Below, piece after piece: positions 24,824-34,280 of a DNA stretch of 64,000 nucleotides (positions within the stretch are counted from its first letter, which is position 1; each line of letters begins with the position of its first letter). Source of the stretch: Dyella_B sp036746095 (GTDB lineage: Bacteria > Pseudomonadota > Gammaproteobacteria > Xanthomonadales > Rhodanobacteraceae); the NCBI RefSeq assembly GCF_036746095.1, contig NZ_DAIOEU010000011.1, forward strand, positions 1 through 64,000. The letters run 5' to 3'. The position numbers and the translations under genes are program-made. The notes below the pieces were generated by a model. It was not told where the DNA came from and searched no databases. It saw nothing but the letters and a program-made list of their open reading frames with translations.

Positions 24824-25687
24824 ATGGACTGGCAGAAAGGCGAAGAGAGTCAGAACGTCGAAGTCGACCAGGGCGGTGGTGGTGGCCGTGGATTTGGTTT
24901 CGGTGGCGGCCGGATGGGCATTGGCGGCCTGCTGATTCTGGCCGTGCTGGGCTGGATCTTTTTCAAGAATCCGCTGGCGCTGCTCGATCAGGGCGGTGGT
25001 CAGCCCAGCACCTATGCACCAACGAGCCAACCGGCGCAGGTGGATCCGCAGCAAAAGGAATTCGTCAGCCGGGTGCTGGGTTCCACCGAGAAAACCTGGA
25101 CCGATATCTTTGCCGGCATGGGACGCAGCTATGTCGATCCCAAGCTGGTGCTGTTCAGCGGTGGCGTGAATACGGCCTGTGGCGCCGCGTCCACGGCGGT
25201 GGGCCCGTTCTATTGCCCGGGTGACCAGAAGGTTTACCTGGACCTGGATTTTTTCCGCGAGTTGCAGACACGCTTCCATAGCAGCGGCGATTTCGCGCGC
25301 GCTTACGTGATTGCGCACGAAGTCGGCCACCACGTGCAGGATCAGCTGGGCATCTTTGCCAAGACCAGCCAGTTGCAGCGGCAAGGCGCGGCCATGCAAG
25401 GCGCTACCGGCCTTTCCGTGCGGCAGGAATTGCAGGCCGATTGCTTTGCCGGCGTGTGGGCCAACCGCACGCAGCAACGCCTGCAATGGCTGCAACCGGG
25501 TGACGTGGAATCCGCGCTCAATGCCGCCAGCCAGATCGGCGATGACACGTTGCAGCGCGAGGCGCGTGGCACGGTGGTGCCCGATTCGTTTACGCACGGC
25601 ACCTCGGCGCAGCGGGTGAAATGGTTCAAGACCGGATTGGAGAGTGGGGATATTCGGTCGTGCAATACGTTTAGCGACGCGCTGTAG
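24824..25687 (+). CDS. ypfJ: Neutral zinc metallopeptidase, YpfJ family
   Basis: 287 residues from ATG 24824 with GGGAGG upstream. A glycine-rich cytoplasmic N-terminus ('GGGGRGFGFGGGRMGIGG') and one membrane helix (about 33-47) anchor the protein. The catalytic motif is HEVGHH (His165, Glu166, His169), with the third ligand region at 'ELQADCFAGVWAN'. Substrate unknown; proteins of this family are widespread in proteobacteria and probably face the periplasm. A short hairpin (25697-25715) follows the stop. Confidence 0.88.
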   Translation: MDWQKGEESQNVEVDQGGGGGRGFGFGGGRMGIGGLLILAVLGWIFFKNPLALLDQGGGQPSTYAPTSQPAQVDPQQKEFVSRVLGSTEKTWTDIFAGMGRSYVDPKLVLFSGGVNTACGAASTAVGPFYCPGDQKVYLDLDFFRELQTRFHSSGDFARAYVIAHEVGHHVQDQLGIFAKTSQLQRQGAAMQGATGLSVRQELQADCFAGVWANRTQQRLQWLQPGDVESALNAASQIGDDTLQREARGTVVPDSFTHGTSAQRVKWFKTGLESGDIRSCNTFSDAL

Positions 25688-25696
25688 CTTTTGCTG

Positions 25697-25715
25697 GCTG
25701 GGATTTCATTCCAGC
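25697..25715. repeat. Short GCTGGGAT hairpin after the zinc protease gene
   Basis: GCTGGGA pairs with TTCCAGC (one G-T wobble) around TTTCA. Same family as the hairpins at 15624 and 28871, placed just after a stop codon. Confidence 0.45.
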
Positions 25716-25761
25716 GTGCAAAGCGAAAACTTGCGCCAGGGGGCGCATTCGTTCAATCGCC

Positions 25762-26127
25762 ATGATGCATCCATGTTTGCGCTGCGGCGCGTGTTGCGCC
25801 AGTTTCCGCGTCGCCTTCCATTGGAGCGAGGCCGAGCCTGCCATGGGCGGCCAGGTACCGGTGGAACTTGCTGAAAAGCTCGACCCGCATCGCCTGGTGA
25901 TGCGTGGTACGCAGGCGTACCAGCCGCATTGCGTTGCCTTGGAAGGCAACATTGGCGTGGCGAGCCGCTGCCGTATCCATCCGCAACGTCCGTCGGTGTG
26001 CCGCGAAGTACAGCCGGCATGGGAAGCTGGTGAGCCTAGCCTGCAATGCGACAGGGCCCGTATCAAGCACGGCCTGCCACCGCTGACGCACGAAGACTGG
26101 ATCGCCTTCAACGCATCAACGGCGTAA
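25762..26127 (+). CDS. YkgJ-family cysteine cluster protein
   Basis: 121 residues. The cluster 'CLRCGACCASF' near the N-terminus and a second set, 'SRCRIHPQRPSVCREV' and 'LQCDRARI', fit the zinc/iron-chelating YkgJ family (UPF0153). Function of the family is unknown. The 3' end overlaps the convergent anti-sigma gene by 20 bp. Confidence 0.8.
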   Translation: MMHPCLRCGACCASFRVAFHWSEAEPAMGGQVPVELAEKLDPHRLVMRGTQAYQPHCVALEGNIGVASRCRIHPQRPSVCREVQPAWEAGEPSLQCDRARIKHGLPPLTHEDWIAFNASTA

Positions 26128-26884
26128 CGCTGTCGTCCTGGAAATCCTGCACGAACTGACGAAGGTCGTTTTCGCTGACGTTGGATACCGCCACGAAATG
26201 CATGCGATCGGCCGTCCACTGGATGGCGGCATAGCCATGCATCTGCGTAGTGCTGGGCGAGGTGTCGCTGGACGTAACCGGCCACTGGTAGAGGTTGATG
26301 ATGTGTAGGCGCCGCTTGTAGATCAGCGCGGCGACGTCGCGTCCGCCGAGCGCATCAAGCCTGCCGCCCACCAGCGGAAAGCCCAGGCTGGCGAGATCTT
26401 TCACGCGCGGCGAAAAATCCAGCTTGCCGTCGAACCACGGCTTTACCGTGTGCTGATCGGTCGACACCACGTCGACCAGATGCTGCGGCTGCATCGAGCG
26501 AATGTGGCTGGAAATGGCTTCGTTCGCCCACTGAGCGGTGTCGCCGCTGCGATGCGCCGTGAGGAACCATAGCGGCGCGGCCATGGCGACGGCCGCCGCA
26601 AAACCGGCGGCCATCGCCAGCGCGACGGGCGCACGGCGTGCCCTGGCTGGTTGCACAGCCGGCGGAGCCGGTTTTTCGGCAGACCACTGTTTACGCAAGG
26701 CATCCGGTGCACGGCGATACAGGGACGCGCGCGCCATGCCTTCGCGCAGCTTGGTGTAATCGGCAAAGCTTGCCGCGCAACTGGGGCAGCTTTGCATGTG
26801 CCGGACCACCGCCACGCTTTGGGCGGCATCCAGTTCGTTGTCGAGATAGGCGTGCAGAAGCAGCCTTGCGTCATCACACATCAT
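26108..26884 (-). CDS. Membrane anti-sigma factor with zinc finger
   Basis: 258 residues starting at ATG 26884, which overlaps the sigma gene stop (ATGATGTGTGA). The cytoplasmic zinc-binding anti-sigma domain has His-x3-Cys-x2-Cys ('VVRHMQSCPSCAASF') plus an early Cys-Asp-Asp. One membrane helix follows ('APVALAMAAGFAAAVAMAAP', about 89-108), then a periplasmic domain of about 145 residues ('LASLGFPLVGGRLDALGGRD') seen in RseA/ChrR-like anti-sigmas. It should sequester the ECF sigma encoded immediately upstream. Confidence 0.88.
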   Translation of the reverse strand: MMCDDARLLLHAYLDNELDAAQSVAVVRHMQSCPSCAASFADYTKLREGMARASLYRRAPDALRKQWSAEKPAPPAVQPARARRAPVALAMAAGFAAAVAMAAPLWFLTAHRSGDTAQWANEAISSHIRSMQPQHLVDVVSTDQHTVKPWFDGKLDFSPRVKDLASLGFPLVGGRLDALGGRDVAALIYKRRLHIINLYQWPVTSSDTSPSTTQMHGYAAIQWTADRMHFVAVSNVSENDLRQFVQDFQDDSVTPLMR

Positions 26885-27440
26885 GACGGCGTGCCTCATG
26901 GATGAAAGAGTGGGACAGTTCGGCTTTCAGCCGTTCGCGCGCGCGGGCCAGTCGTGACATCACGGTGCCGATTTTCTGGCCCGTGATGGCGGCAATTTCC
27001 TTGTATGAGCATTCTTCCAGTTCGCGCAGCACGATGACTTCGCGCAAGGGAGGCGGCAGGTTTTCCAGCGCCGCTTGCAAGGCCTGGATGTCGAAGGACA
27101 GCAAGACACGAGCCTCGGGCGAAGGCTGCTCGTCCACCAGCACGTGGACGTCGTCGTCGAAGGTTTCATGCGTTGCGCCCGAGGTTGCTTTGCTGCGCAG
27201 CGAATAGAACGTGTTGCGCACGATGGCCAGCAGCCATACGCGAGCATCGTCGCCGCGGAAGCTGTTGAAGTAGCGAAGTGCGCGCAGCATGGATTCCTGC
27301 ACCACGTCCTGCGCATCTGCGTCGTCGCGCGCCAGCCAGCGGGCCAGGTTGTAGGCGGCATCCAGGTACGGCACTACGCAGCTTTCGAAGCTTGTATTGC
27401 CATGCGCGGGAGGTTGTCGGGCATCGGGAGACATGAGCAT
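26874..27440 (-). CDS. ECF-family RNA polymerase sigma factor
   Basis: 188 residues. Region 2: 'YLDAAYNLARWLARDDADAQ' and 'DVVQESMLRALRYFNSFRGD'; region 4: 'PPPLREVIVLRELEECSYKE' and 'IAAITGQKIGTVMSRLARAR'. This is the typical RpoE-like ECF layout. Translationally coupled to its zinc anti-sigma. Divergent from the phosphoesterase and cupredoxin genes, which are therefore likely targets. The 142-bp space between must hold both promoters. Confidence 0.93.
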   Translation of the reverse strand: MLMSPDARQPPAHGNTSFESCVVPYLDAAYNLARWLARDDADAQDVVQESMLRALRYFNSFRGDDARVWLLAIVRNTFYSLRSKATSGATHETFDDDVHVLVDEQPSPEARVLLSFDIQALQAALENLPPPLREVIVLRELEECSYKEIAAITGQKIGTVMSRLARARERLKAELSHSFIHEARRHDV

Positions 27441-27582
27441 GAAGCCTAATACCGTATTTCGAGCGACTTTATTCCTTTATTGGAAACAAGTCTGTGGTCC
27501 GGGTTATGGGAATAAGCCGGCAGCCCCGTGAGTAAACGCAATTGAAGGCCGCGATGGGTGGCCTACGCAAGCGGAGCTAGCA

Positions 27583-28515
27583 ATGGCGAACGATGACAGC
27601 CGCACGGAAGACCGGCGGCAATTTCTCAAGTGTATGGCCTGGGCCGGGGCCGGCACCCTCTGGGTGATGAAAAGCGGCGTGCTGCGGGCGCAGCCATTGG
27701 GCGAATCGGCTGCGATGGCAGCCAAGGACGCCACTTTCAGTTTCGTGCAGATCAGCGATTCGCACATCGGCTTCAATAAGGAAGCCAATCCGGACGTGGT
27801 CGGTACCTTGCGCAAATCGCTGGCGATGGTGAAAGCGCAGAAGCCGTCGTTCGTGGTGCACACGGGCGATCTTACTCATCTCTCCACGCCCGGGCAGTTC
27901 GATACGCTGCAAGGGATCATGCAGGAAGCCAACGTCGGCGAAACCTTCTACGTACCTGGCGAGCATGACGTGATCGGCGACGCCGGTGCCGAATTCTTCA
28001 AGCGCTTCGGGCAGAAGCAGAACAAGGGCGGCTGGTATAGCTTCGACAAGGACGGCGTGCATTTCGTGGGCCTGATCAACGTGCTCAGCTTCAAGCCGCC
28101 GGTCGGTCTTGGCGGGCTGGGCGCGGACCAATTGGCATGGCTGAAGAACGATCTGGCCGGTCTGTCCGCTTCAACGCCTGTCGTGGTACTGGCGCATATG
28201 CCGCTGTGGGATGTGTATACCCAGTGGGGCTGGGGCACTGAGGACAGCGCCGAAGCCATGAGCTATCTGAAGCGCTTCGGTTCGGTGACCGTGCTTAACG
28301 GCCATATCCACCAGATCCAGCAGAAAGTGGAAGGCAGCATCACTTATTACACCGCGCGCGCCACCGCTTACCCGCAACCTGCACCAGGCGAAGCCCCTGC
28401 GCCCGGGCCGAAAAAAGTACCGGCGGACGAGCTGCATAAATACATCGGTATTCGCGACGTGCGACATGTGAAAGGTACTGGCCCTTTGGCCGTCACCGAC
28501 AAGGAGTTGACGTGA
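27583..28515 (+). CDS. Tat-exported metallophosphoesterase
   Basis: 310 residues. Tat signal 'DRRQFLKCMAWAGAGTLWVM' near residue 10. The calcineurin-like metal site is complete: 'FVQISDSHIGF' (D-x-H), 'VVHTGDLTHLS' (GD), 'YVPGEHDVIG' (the usual Asn of GNHD is Glu here), 'VVLAHMPLW' and 'LNGHIHQI' (GHxH). The substrate is unknown; relatives act on phosphodiesters in the periplasm. The stop overlaps the cupredoxin start by four bases (ATGA). Confidence 0.88.
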   Translation: MANDDSRTEDRRQFLKCMAWAGAGTLWVMKSGVLRAQPLGESAAMAAKDATFSFVQISDSHIGFNKEANPDVVGTLRKSLAMVKAQKPSFVVHTGDLTHLSTPGQFDTLQGIMQEANVGETFYVPGEHDVIGDAGAEFFKRFGQKQNKGGWYSFDKDGVHFVGLINVLSFKPPVGLGGLGADQLAWLKNDLAGLSASTPVVVLAHMPLWDVYTQWGWGTEDSAEAMSYLKRFGSVTVLNGHIHQIQQKVEGSITYYTARATAYPQPAPGEAPAPGPKKVPADELHKYIGIRDVRHVKGTGPLAVTDKELT

Positions 28516-28868
28516 TGCGCAAGACCGTACGGAAGTTTTTAATGCTGCTCTTGATGCTCACGCTAAGTGGCGCTGCGCTGCCGGGGATGGCTGCCGGTAC
28601 TTCGTCATCCCAAGGCAAGCACACGGAAGTGACGATCGAGAAGTTCGCCTTCCAACCCAAGGAACTCAGCGTGCCCGTGGGCACCAAGGTGGTGTGGACC
28701 AACAAGGACGAGGAGCCGCATACCGTGACCAGCCCAGGCGAGCAGTTCAAGTCGTCGAAGGCGCTGGATGGAGGTGATACCTATTCGGTGACGTTTTCCA
28801 AGCCCGGTACCTACACCTACTTCTGCACCGTGCATCCGTTCATGACGGGGACGATCACCGTGAAGTAA
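28512..28868 (+). CDS. Periplasmic cupredoxin (amicyanin/plastocyanin-like)
   Basis: 118 residues with a signal peptide ending near 'LPGMAAGTSSS'. The blue-copper ligands are complete: His in 'DEEPHTVTSP' and Cys, His, Met in 'YTYFCTVHPFMTG'. This spacing is the amicyanin type. It probably transfers electrons in the periplasm. Translationally coupled to the phosphoesterase, and divergent from the ECF sigma pair. The four genes look like one regulated unit. Confidence 0.9.
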   Translation: MMRKTVRKFLMLLLMLTLSGAALPGMAAGTSSSQGKHTEVTIEKFAFQPKELSVPVGTKVVWTNKDEEPHTVTSPGEQFKSSKALDGGDTYSVTFSKPGTYTYFCTVHPFMTGTITVK

Positions 28869-28870
28869 GC

Positions 28871-28935
28871 GTAGGTTGGGATGAAATCCCGGCTGTTTTT
28901 GGCTCCTGATGCTGGGATTGCATCCCACCCTGCGC
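28871..28935. repeat. Tandem GTAGGTTGGGAT / GCTGGGAT hairpins
   Basis: GTAGGTTGGGATGAAATCCC followed about 25 bases later by GCTGGGATTGCATCCCACCC. Each half is a short hairpin of the dispersed family also seen at 15624 and 29757. The pair fills the gap between the convergent cupredoxin and dioxygenase genes and probably ends transcription. Confidence 0.55.
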
Positions 28936-28960
28936 AAGCGCTGGCATTCCAGCGTGGCGG

Positions 28961-29746
28961 TCAGCCGTCGAAGCGGTAGATGTCCATAGCAAGGAAGCCA
29001 AGCTCGATCCCTGCATCGATGCGCTGCCCTTTGACGTGCTCACCTGCCGCGCCGAGCGCCACATACAGCGGGAGCAGATGCTCGTCGGTGGGATGTGCGC
29101 GCTCGGCGCCGGGCGCCTGGCGTCGGTAATCGAGCAAGGCAGCGACATCACCCGTTTTGATTTTCTGTTCGATCCAGCCGAGGAACGGGCGCAGGTACGG
29201 TGCTTCGTTCGTTTCGCTATAACCGGCGCGGAAGTCGTGCAGGTTATGCGTGATGCTGCCGGAGCCGATCGCCAGGATGCCTTGCTCGCGCAGCGGCGCC
29301 AGCGCACGGCCCACGGCGTATTGATGGGCGGGGCCGAGATTTGGCTGGATGGAGAGCGGAACAACTGGAATGTCTGCTTGCGGATAAAGCAGGCGCAGTG
29401 GCACCCAGGCGCCGTGGTCAAGACCCTGGTTGGTGTCGAGGAGAGGTTCCAACCCGGCACGGTCGAGCAATTGCACAACCTGCGCGGCAACGTCCGGTGC
29501 GCCAGGTGCCGGGTATTGGATCTCGAAAAGCTCACGCGGAAAACCGTAGAAATCATGGATGGTTTCCGGCTGCACCGCGCCACCCGCGCTCGGCTGATGC
29601 GCCAGCCAATGGGCGGTGGCGATCACTACGGCTTTCGGGCGCGGAAGTTCGGCGACAATGCTGGCCAACCGCTGGCCGACCTTGCCCGGTTGCAAGGCAG
29701 TCATCGGCGAGCCGTGGGAGATGTAAAGGCTAGGGAGAGTGTTCAT
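28961..29746 (-). CDS. ygiD: DODA-type extradiol aromatic ring-opening dioxygenase (YgiD)
   Basis: 261 residues, the normal length for the family. It begins 'LYISHGSPMTAL', where the His is the first metal ligand. Other conserved blocks are 'VVIATAHWL', 'QGLDHGAWVPL', 'VPLSIQP' and 'AIGSGSITHNLHDF'. Members cleave catechol-type substrates such as DOPA; E. coli YgiD is a 4,5-DOPA dioxygenase. The physiological substrate is not evident here. Upstream of its start is a run of repeats before the deaD end. Confidence 0.9.
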   Translation of the reverse strand: MNTLPSLYISHGSPMTALQPGKVGQRLASIVAELPRPKAVVIATAHWLAHQPSAGGAVQPETIHDFYGFPRELFEIQYPAPGAPDVAAQVVQLLDRAGLEPLLDTNQGLDHGAWVPLRLLYPQADIPVVPLSIQPNLGPAHQYAVGRALAPLREQGILAIGSGSITHNLHDFRAGYSETNEAPYLRPFLGWIEQKIKTGDVAALLDYRRQAPGAERAHPTDEHLLPLYVALGAAGEHVKGQRIDAGIELGFLAMDIYRFDG

Positions 29747-29756
29747 GGCTGCGTAG

Positions 29757-29776
29757 GTTGGGGTGACAACCCCAAC
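29757..29776. repeat. Short GTTGGGGT hairpin
   Basis: GTTGGGGT pairs with ACCCCAAC around GACA, perfect 8-bp stem, just 5' of the ygiD start on the complementary strand. Member of the dispersed short-hairpin family. Confidence 0.45.
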
Positions 29777-29885
29777 ACGGGTTGTTCATGGCGACCAAGT
29801 ATGGCCGCACGAACAGGTTTGCAGCGCTAAGTTGGCTAGAACACACCGTTGCGCTGGGAGCAACGACGACGCGCTCTTGCATACC

Positions 29886-29941
29886 GTAACCCACACGGCC
29901 GTCATTCCCGCTTTCGCGGGAATGACGGCCGTGTGGGTTAC
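29886..29941. repeat. Perfect 25-bp REP palindrome
   Basis: GTAACCCACACGGCCGTCAT and the next five bases pair perfectly with the right arm around CTTTCG. The core CGTCATTCCCG...CGGGAATGACG is the REP motif also found at 15670, 32697 and 41632. It ends five bases before the deaD stop codon, so it may also act as terminator for deaD. Confidence 0.85.
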
Positions 29942-29945
29942 GCGC

Positions 29946-31802
<1,857 letters not shown>

Positions 31803-31910
31803 GGGGAAACCTCGAGGTGGCATGCGCGCGGCATGCGGGAGAAAGGCCACTATTGTAACAGCCCATGGCGGACATACTCTTGACGGATTGTGTCGTTACC
31901 AGGAGCCGTA

Positions 31911-32057
31911 ATGAAGAACCGCCTGAAAGATCGCATTGCCTTGGTTACGGGAGCGTCCACGGGGATCGGCGAGGCGACCGCGCTGGCCCTGGCCGAGCCG
32001 CGTGCCAGGGCGGTGATGGCAGCCCGGCGCAAGGGGCCGATGGATCAGGAGCGTTGA
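31911..32057 (+). pseudogene. N-terminal remnant of a short-chain dehydrogenase
   Basis: 48 codons with a good ribosome-binding site (CCAGGAGCCGTA). It reads 'LKDRIALVTGASTGIGEATA', the cofactor-binding TGxxxGIG start of an SDR enzyme, then 'LALAEPRARAVMAARRKG' and stops. The rest of the roughly 250-residue enzyme is absent; the GNAT gene begins six bases after the stop. Either a deletion fused this stub to the acetyltransferase locus, or the short frame now serves as a leader that feeds ribosomes to the next gene. Confidence 0.7.
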
Positions 32058-32062
32058 GCGCC

Positions 32063-32617
32063 GTGGTTGCCTTGCCGTCGCTGGAGACGCCGCGGGCGCG
32101 CATCCGTATTGCAGAGGTCACGGATGCGACCAAGCTGCTGCGCTATCGCGTAGAGAATCGCGCACATCTTGCGCCATGGGAGCCGTTGCACGAGGCAGCG
32201 TTCTACACCGTGGAGCATTGCATTCAGTCGATCGGGCTAGCTCGCCAGAGTGCGGCGCAGGATCGCGGTTATCCCTTGCTGGTGTTCGATCGCCACGAGC
32301 AGGCGATCATCGGCACTTTCAGTTTTTCCAATATCGTGCGCGGTGCATTCCAGGCCTGCCATCTCGGCTATGGCGTGGCCGAGCGTATGCAAGGGCAGGG
32401 TTTGATGCGCGAGGTGCTGGAAGTGGGCATTGACTGGGCGTTCGGTGAATTGGGATTGCACCGGATCATGGCCAATTACCTGCCGCGCAATGAGCGCAGT
32501 GCGCGATTGCTGACATCGCTTGGGTTTGAGAAGGAAGGGTATGCGAAGCGGTATCTGCAGATTGCAGGGGTATGGGAAGACCACGTGCTGACGGCGTTGA
32601 TTTGCCCGGAGGGTTAA
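32063..32617 (+). CDS. RimJ/RimL-type GNAT acetyltransferase
   Basis: 184 residues from GTG 32063 with AGGAG 11 bases upstream; earlier in-frame starts overlap the SDR remnant and give no sensible protein. The motif is 'LGYGVAERMQGQGLMREVLE' (Q-x-x-G-x-G/A class), followed by 'FGELGLHRIMANYLPRNERS' and 'LGFEKEGYAKRYLQIAGVWE', typical of RimJ, which acetylates the N-terminus of ribosomal protein S5. The stop codon overlaps the scrap of a structured repeat. Confidence 0.85.
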   Translation: MVALPSLETPRARIRIAEVTDATKLLRYRVENRAHLAPWEPLHEAAFYTVEHCIQSIGLARQSAAQDRGYPLLVFDRHEQAIIGTFSFSNIVRGAFQACHLGYGVAERMQGQGLMREVLEVGIDWAFGELGLHRIMANYLPRNERSARLLTSLGFEKEGYAKRYLQIAGVWEDHVLTALICPEG

Positions 32618-32634
32618 GGCATCAGTGTTGCCTT
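32616..32634. repeat. Scrap of a type A element end
   Basis: AAGGCATCAGTGTTGCCTT joins the first bases of one type A terminus to the last 14 bases of the other. This would be left by deletion of nearly the whole element. Confidence 0.55.
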
Positions 32635-32696
32635 AAAGCCGCTCCCGCATGCTGCGTTGGTTGCCGATTTAGATCCCGAAATCTCAATCACGAAGC

Positions 32697-32776
32697 GCCG
32701 TCATTCCCGCGAAAGCGGGAATCCATGTTGCTCCGATGCCTTTGAAATGGATTCCCGCTTTCGCGGGAATGACGGC
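32697..32776. repeat. CGTCATTCC-type REP pair
   Basis: Two perfectly complementary 30-base arms (starting GCCGTCATTCCCGCGAAAGC at 32697; partner 32747-32776) around a 20-base loop. Each arm also contains its own small hairpin (TCCCGCGAAAGCGGGA). Lies between the GNAT gene and the end of rhlE. Confidence 0.85.
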
Positions 32777-32799
32777 CTGAAATTTCAGGCCAGATCGAA

Positions 32800-34113
32800 C
32801 TACGCTTTCGCGGCAGGCTTGCGCCCACGCGACCGCTGGCGCTTGCGATTCCCCATCGCATGTTCGCCAGCCGCATTGCCCTGCTGCGCATGCCCATGCG
32901 GACGATGCCCGTTGCCACCCTGGCGCGGCTGACGCTGCCCTTGCTTGGGACGCGGAGCATGCGCGTCCAGACGCAGTGGCGTGGAGAGCTCAAAGCCAGG
33001 CACTTCGCTGATCGCTATGTCCTGGTTCAACAGTTTGCGGATATCGCGCAACAGGCCGGATTCTTCATGGCACACTAGCGACAAGGCGATGCCGCTGGCG
33101 CCGGCGCGGCCGGTGCGGCCAATGCGGTGCACGTAGTCTTCGGCCACCATCGGCAGGTCGTAGTTGATCACGATCGGCAATTGGTCGATATCGATGCCGC
33201 GTGCGGCGATATCCGTCGCCACCAGCACGGTGATGCGGCCGTTCTTGAAATCGGCCAGCGCTTTGGTGCGATTGTTCTGGCTCTTGTTGCCGTGAATGGC
33301 CGCGGCGCGCAAACCGGATTGCTCCAGGTAGCGCACCAGCTTGTCGGCGCCATGCTTGGTGCGGCTGAACACCAGCGTCTGGCGGCGGCTGTCCTGGCTG
33401 AGTACGTGCAGCAGCAGATCGCGCTTGCGCGTGCCGTCTACCGGATGCACCTGATGGCTCACCGTGGTGGCCACGCTGTTGGCCGGCGTCACCGACACTT
33501 CGTGCGGCGATTGCATGAACTGCATCGCCAGTGCCTTGATCTCCGGTGCGAAGGTGGCCGAGAACAGCAGCGTCTGGCGCTGTTTCGGCAGCGCGCCGAT
33601 GATGCGCCTGAGCGACGGCAGGAAGCCCATGTCGAGCATGCGGTCGGCCTCGTCCAGCACCAGCACTTCCACACCGGAGAGATCGATCGTGCGCTGTTGC
33701 ATGTGATCCACCAGCCGGCCCGGCGTGGCGATGACGATATCGGTGCCGCGGCGCAGCGCCTGCACCTGCGGCCCCATGCTCACGCCGCCGAAGATCACCG
33801 CGCTGCTGACGCGCAGATGCTTGCCGTAGGCGCGGACGTTGTCGTTGATCTGAGCGGCCAGCTCGCGCGTGGGCGTAAGCACCAAGGCGCGCGGACGCTG
33901 CTTGCGGGTGGGTTCGGTGGTGGACAGATGCTGCAGCAAGGGCAGCGAGAAGGCGGCGGTCTTGCCGGTGCCGGTCTGCGCGGCGGCCAGCAGGTCGTGG
34001 CCCTCAAGCACCACCGGAATGGCGCCGGCCTGGATGGGCGTGGGTTCGGCGTAGCCTTGTTCGGCAAGCGCGCGCAGTAACGCAGGGGCAAGGCCCAGCG
34101 ATTCGAAAGACAT
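32800..34113 (-). CDS. rhlE: ATP-dependent DEAD-box RNA helicase RhlE
   Basis: 437 residues from ATG 34113 (AGGAG upstream). All core motifs are present: 'TPIQAGAIP', 'AQTGTGKTAAF', 'PTRELAAQ', 'VLDEADRMLDMGFLP', 'SATFAPEIKAL' and 'HRIGRTGRAG'. The 'DMGFLP' after the DEAD box and the short, basic, low-complexity tail (about 385-437, 'RPKQGQRQPRQGGNGHRPHG') are typical of RhlE. Acts in RNA remodelling and ribosome maturation. Confidence 0.93.
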   Translation of the reverse strand: MSFESLGLAPALLRALAEQGYAEPTPIQAGAIPVVLEGHDLLAAAQTGTGKTAAFSLPLLQHLSTTEPTRKQRPRALVLTPTRELAAQINDNVRAYGKHLRVSSAVIFGGVSMGPQVQALRRGTDIVIATPGRLVDHMQQRTIDLSGVEVLVLDEADRMLDMGFLPSLRRIIGALPKQRQTLLFSATFAPEIKALAMQFMQSPHEVSVTPANSVATTVSHQVHPVDGTRKRDLLLHVLSQDSRRQTLVFSRTKHGADKLVRYLEQSGLRAAAIHGNKSQNNRTKALADFKNGRITVLVATDIAARGIDIDQLPIVINYDLPMVAEDYVHRIGRTGRAGASGIALSLVCHEESGLLRDIRKLLNQDIAISEVPGFELSTPLRLDAHAPRPKQGQRQPRQGGNGHRPHGHAQQGNAAGEHAMGNRKRQRSRGRKPAAKA

Positions 34114-34280
34114 GATTAGCTCCTGTTGCAACCCGGAGCCTTCGTCTAGAACCGCGTTGCCGTATATAGGGATGTGGGAGGAATGCGACGCCAACAAAGC
34201 GAGCGATTCGAATGGGCATTATACATGAAGGCCGCCGCGGCATCATGGTAGCCTGCGCAGCCGCCTATCGGGAGTGTTGC

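Noticed and set aside
31865..32062. N-terminal extension of the RimJ-like protein
   Set aside because: The extra 66 residues are out-of-frame translation of the SDR remnant and low-complexity Gly/Arg/Ala sequence.
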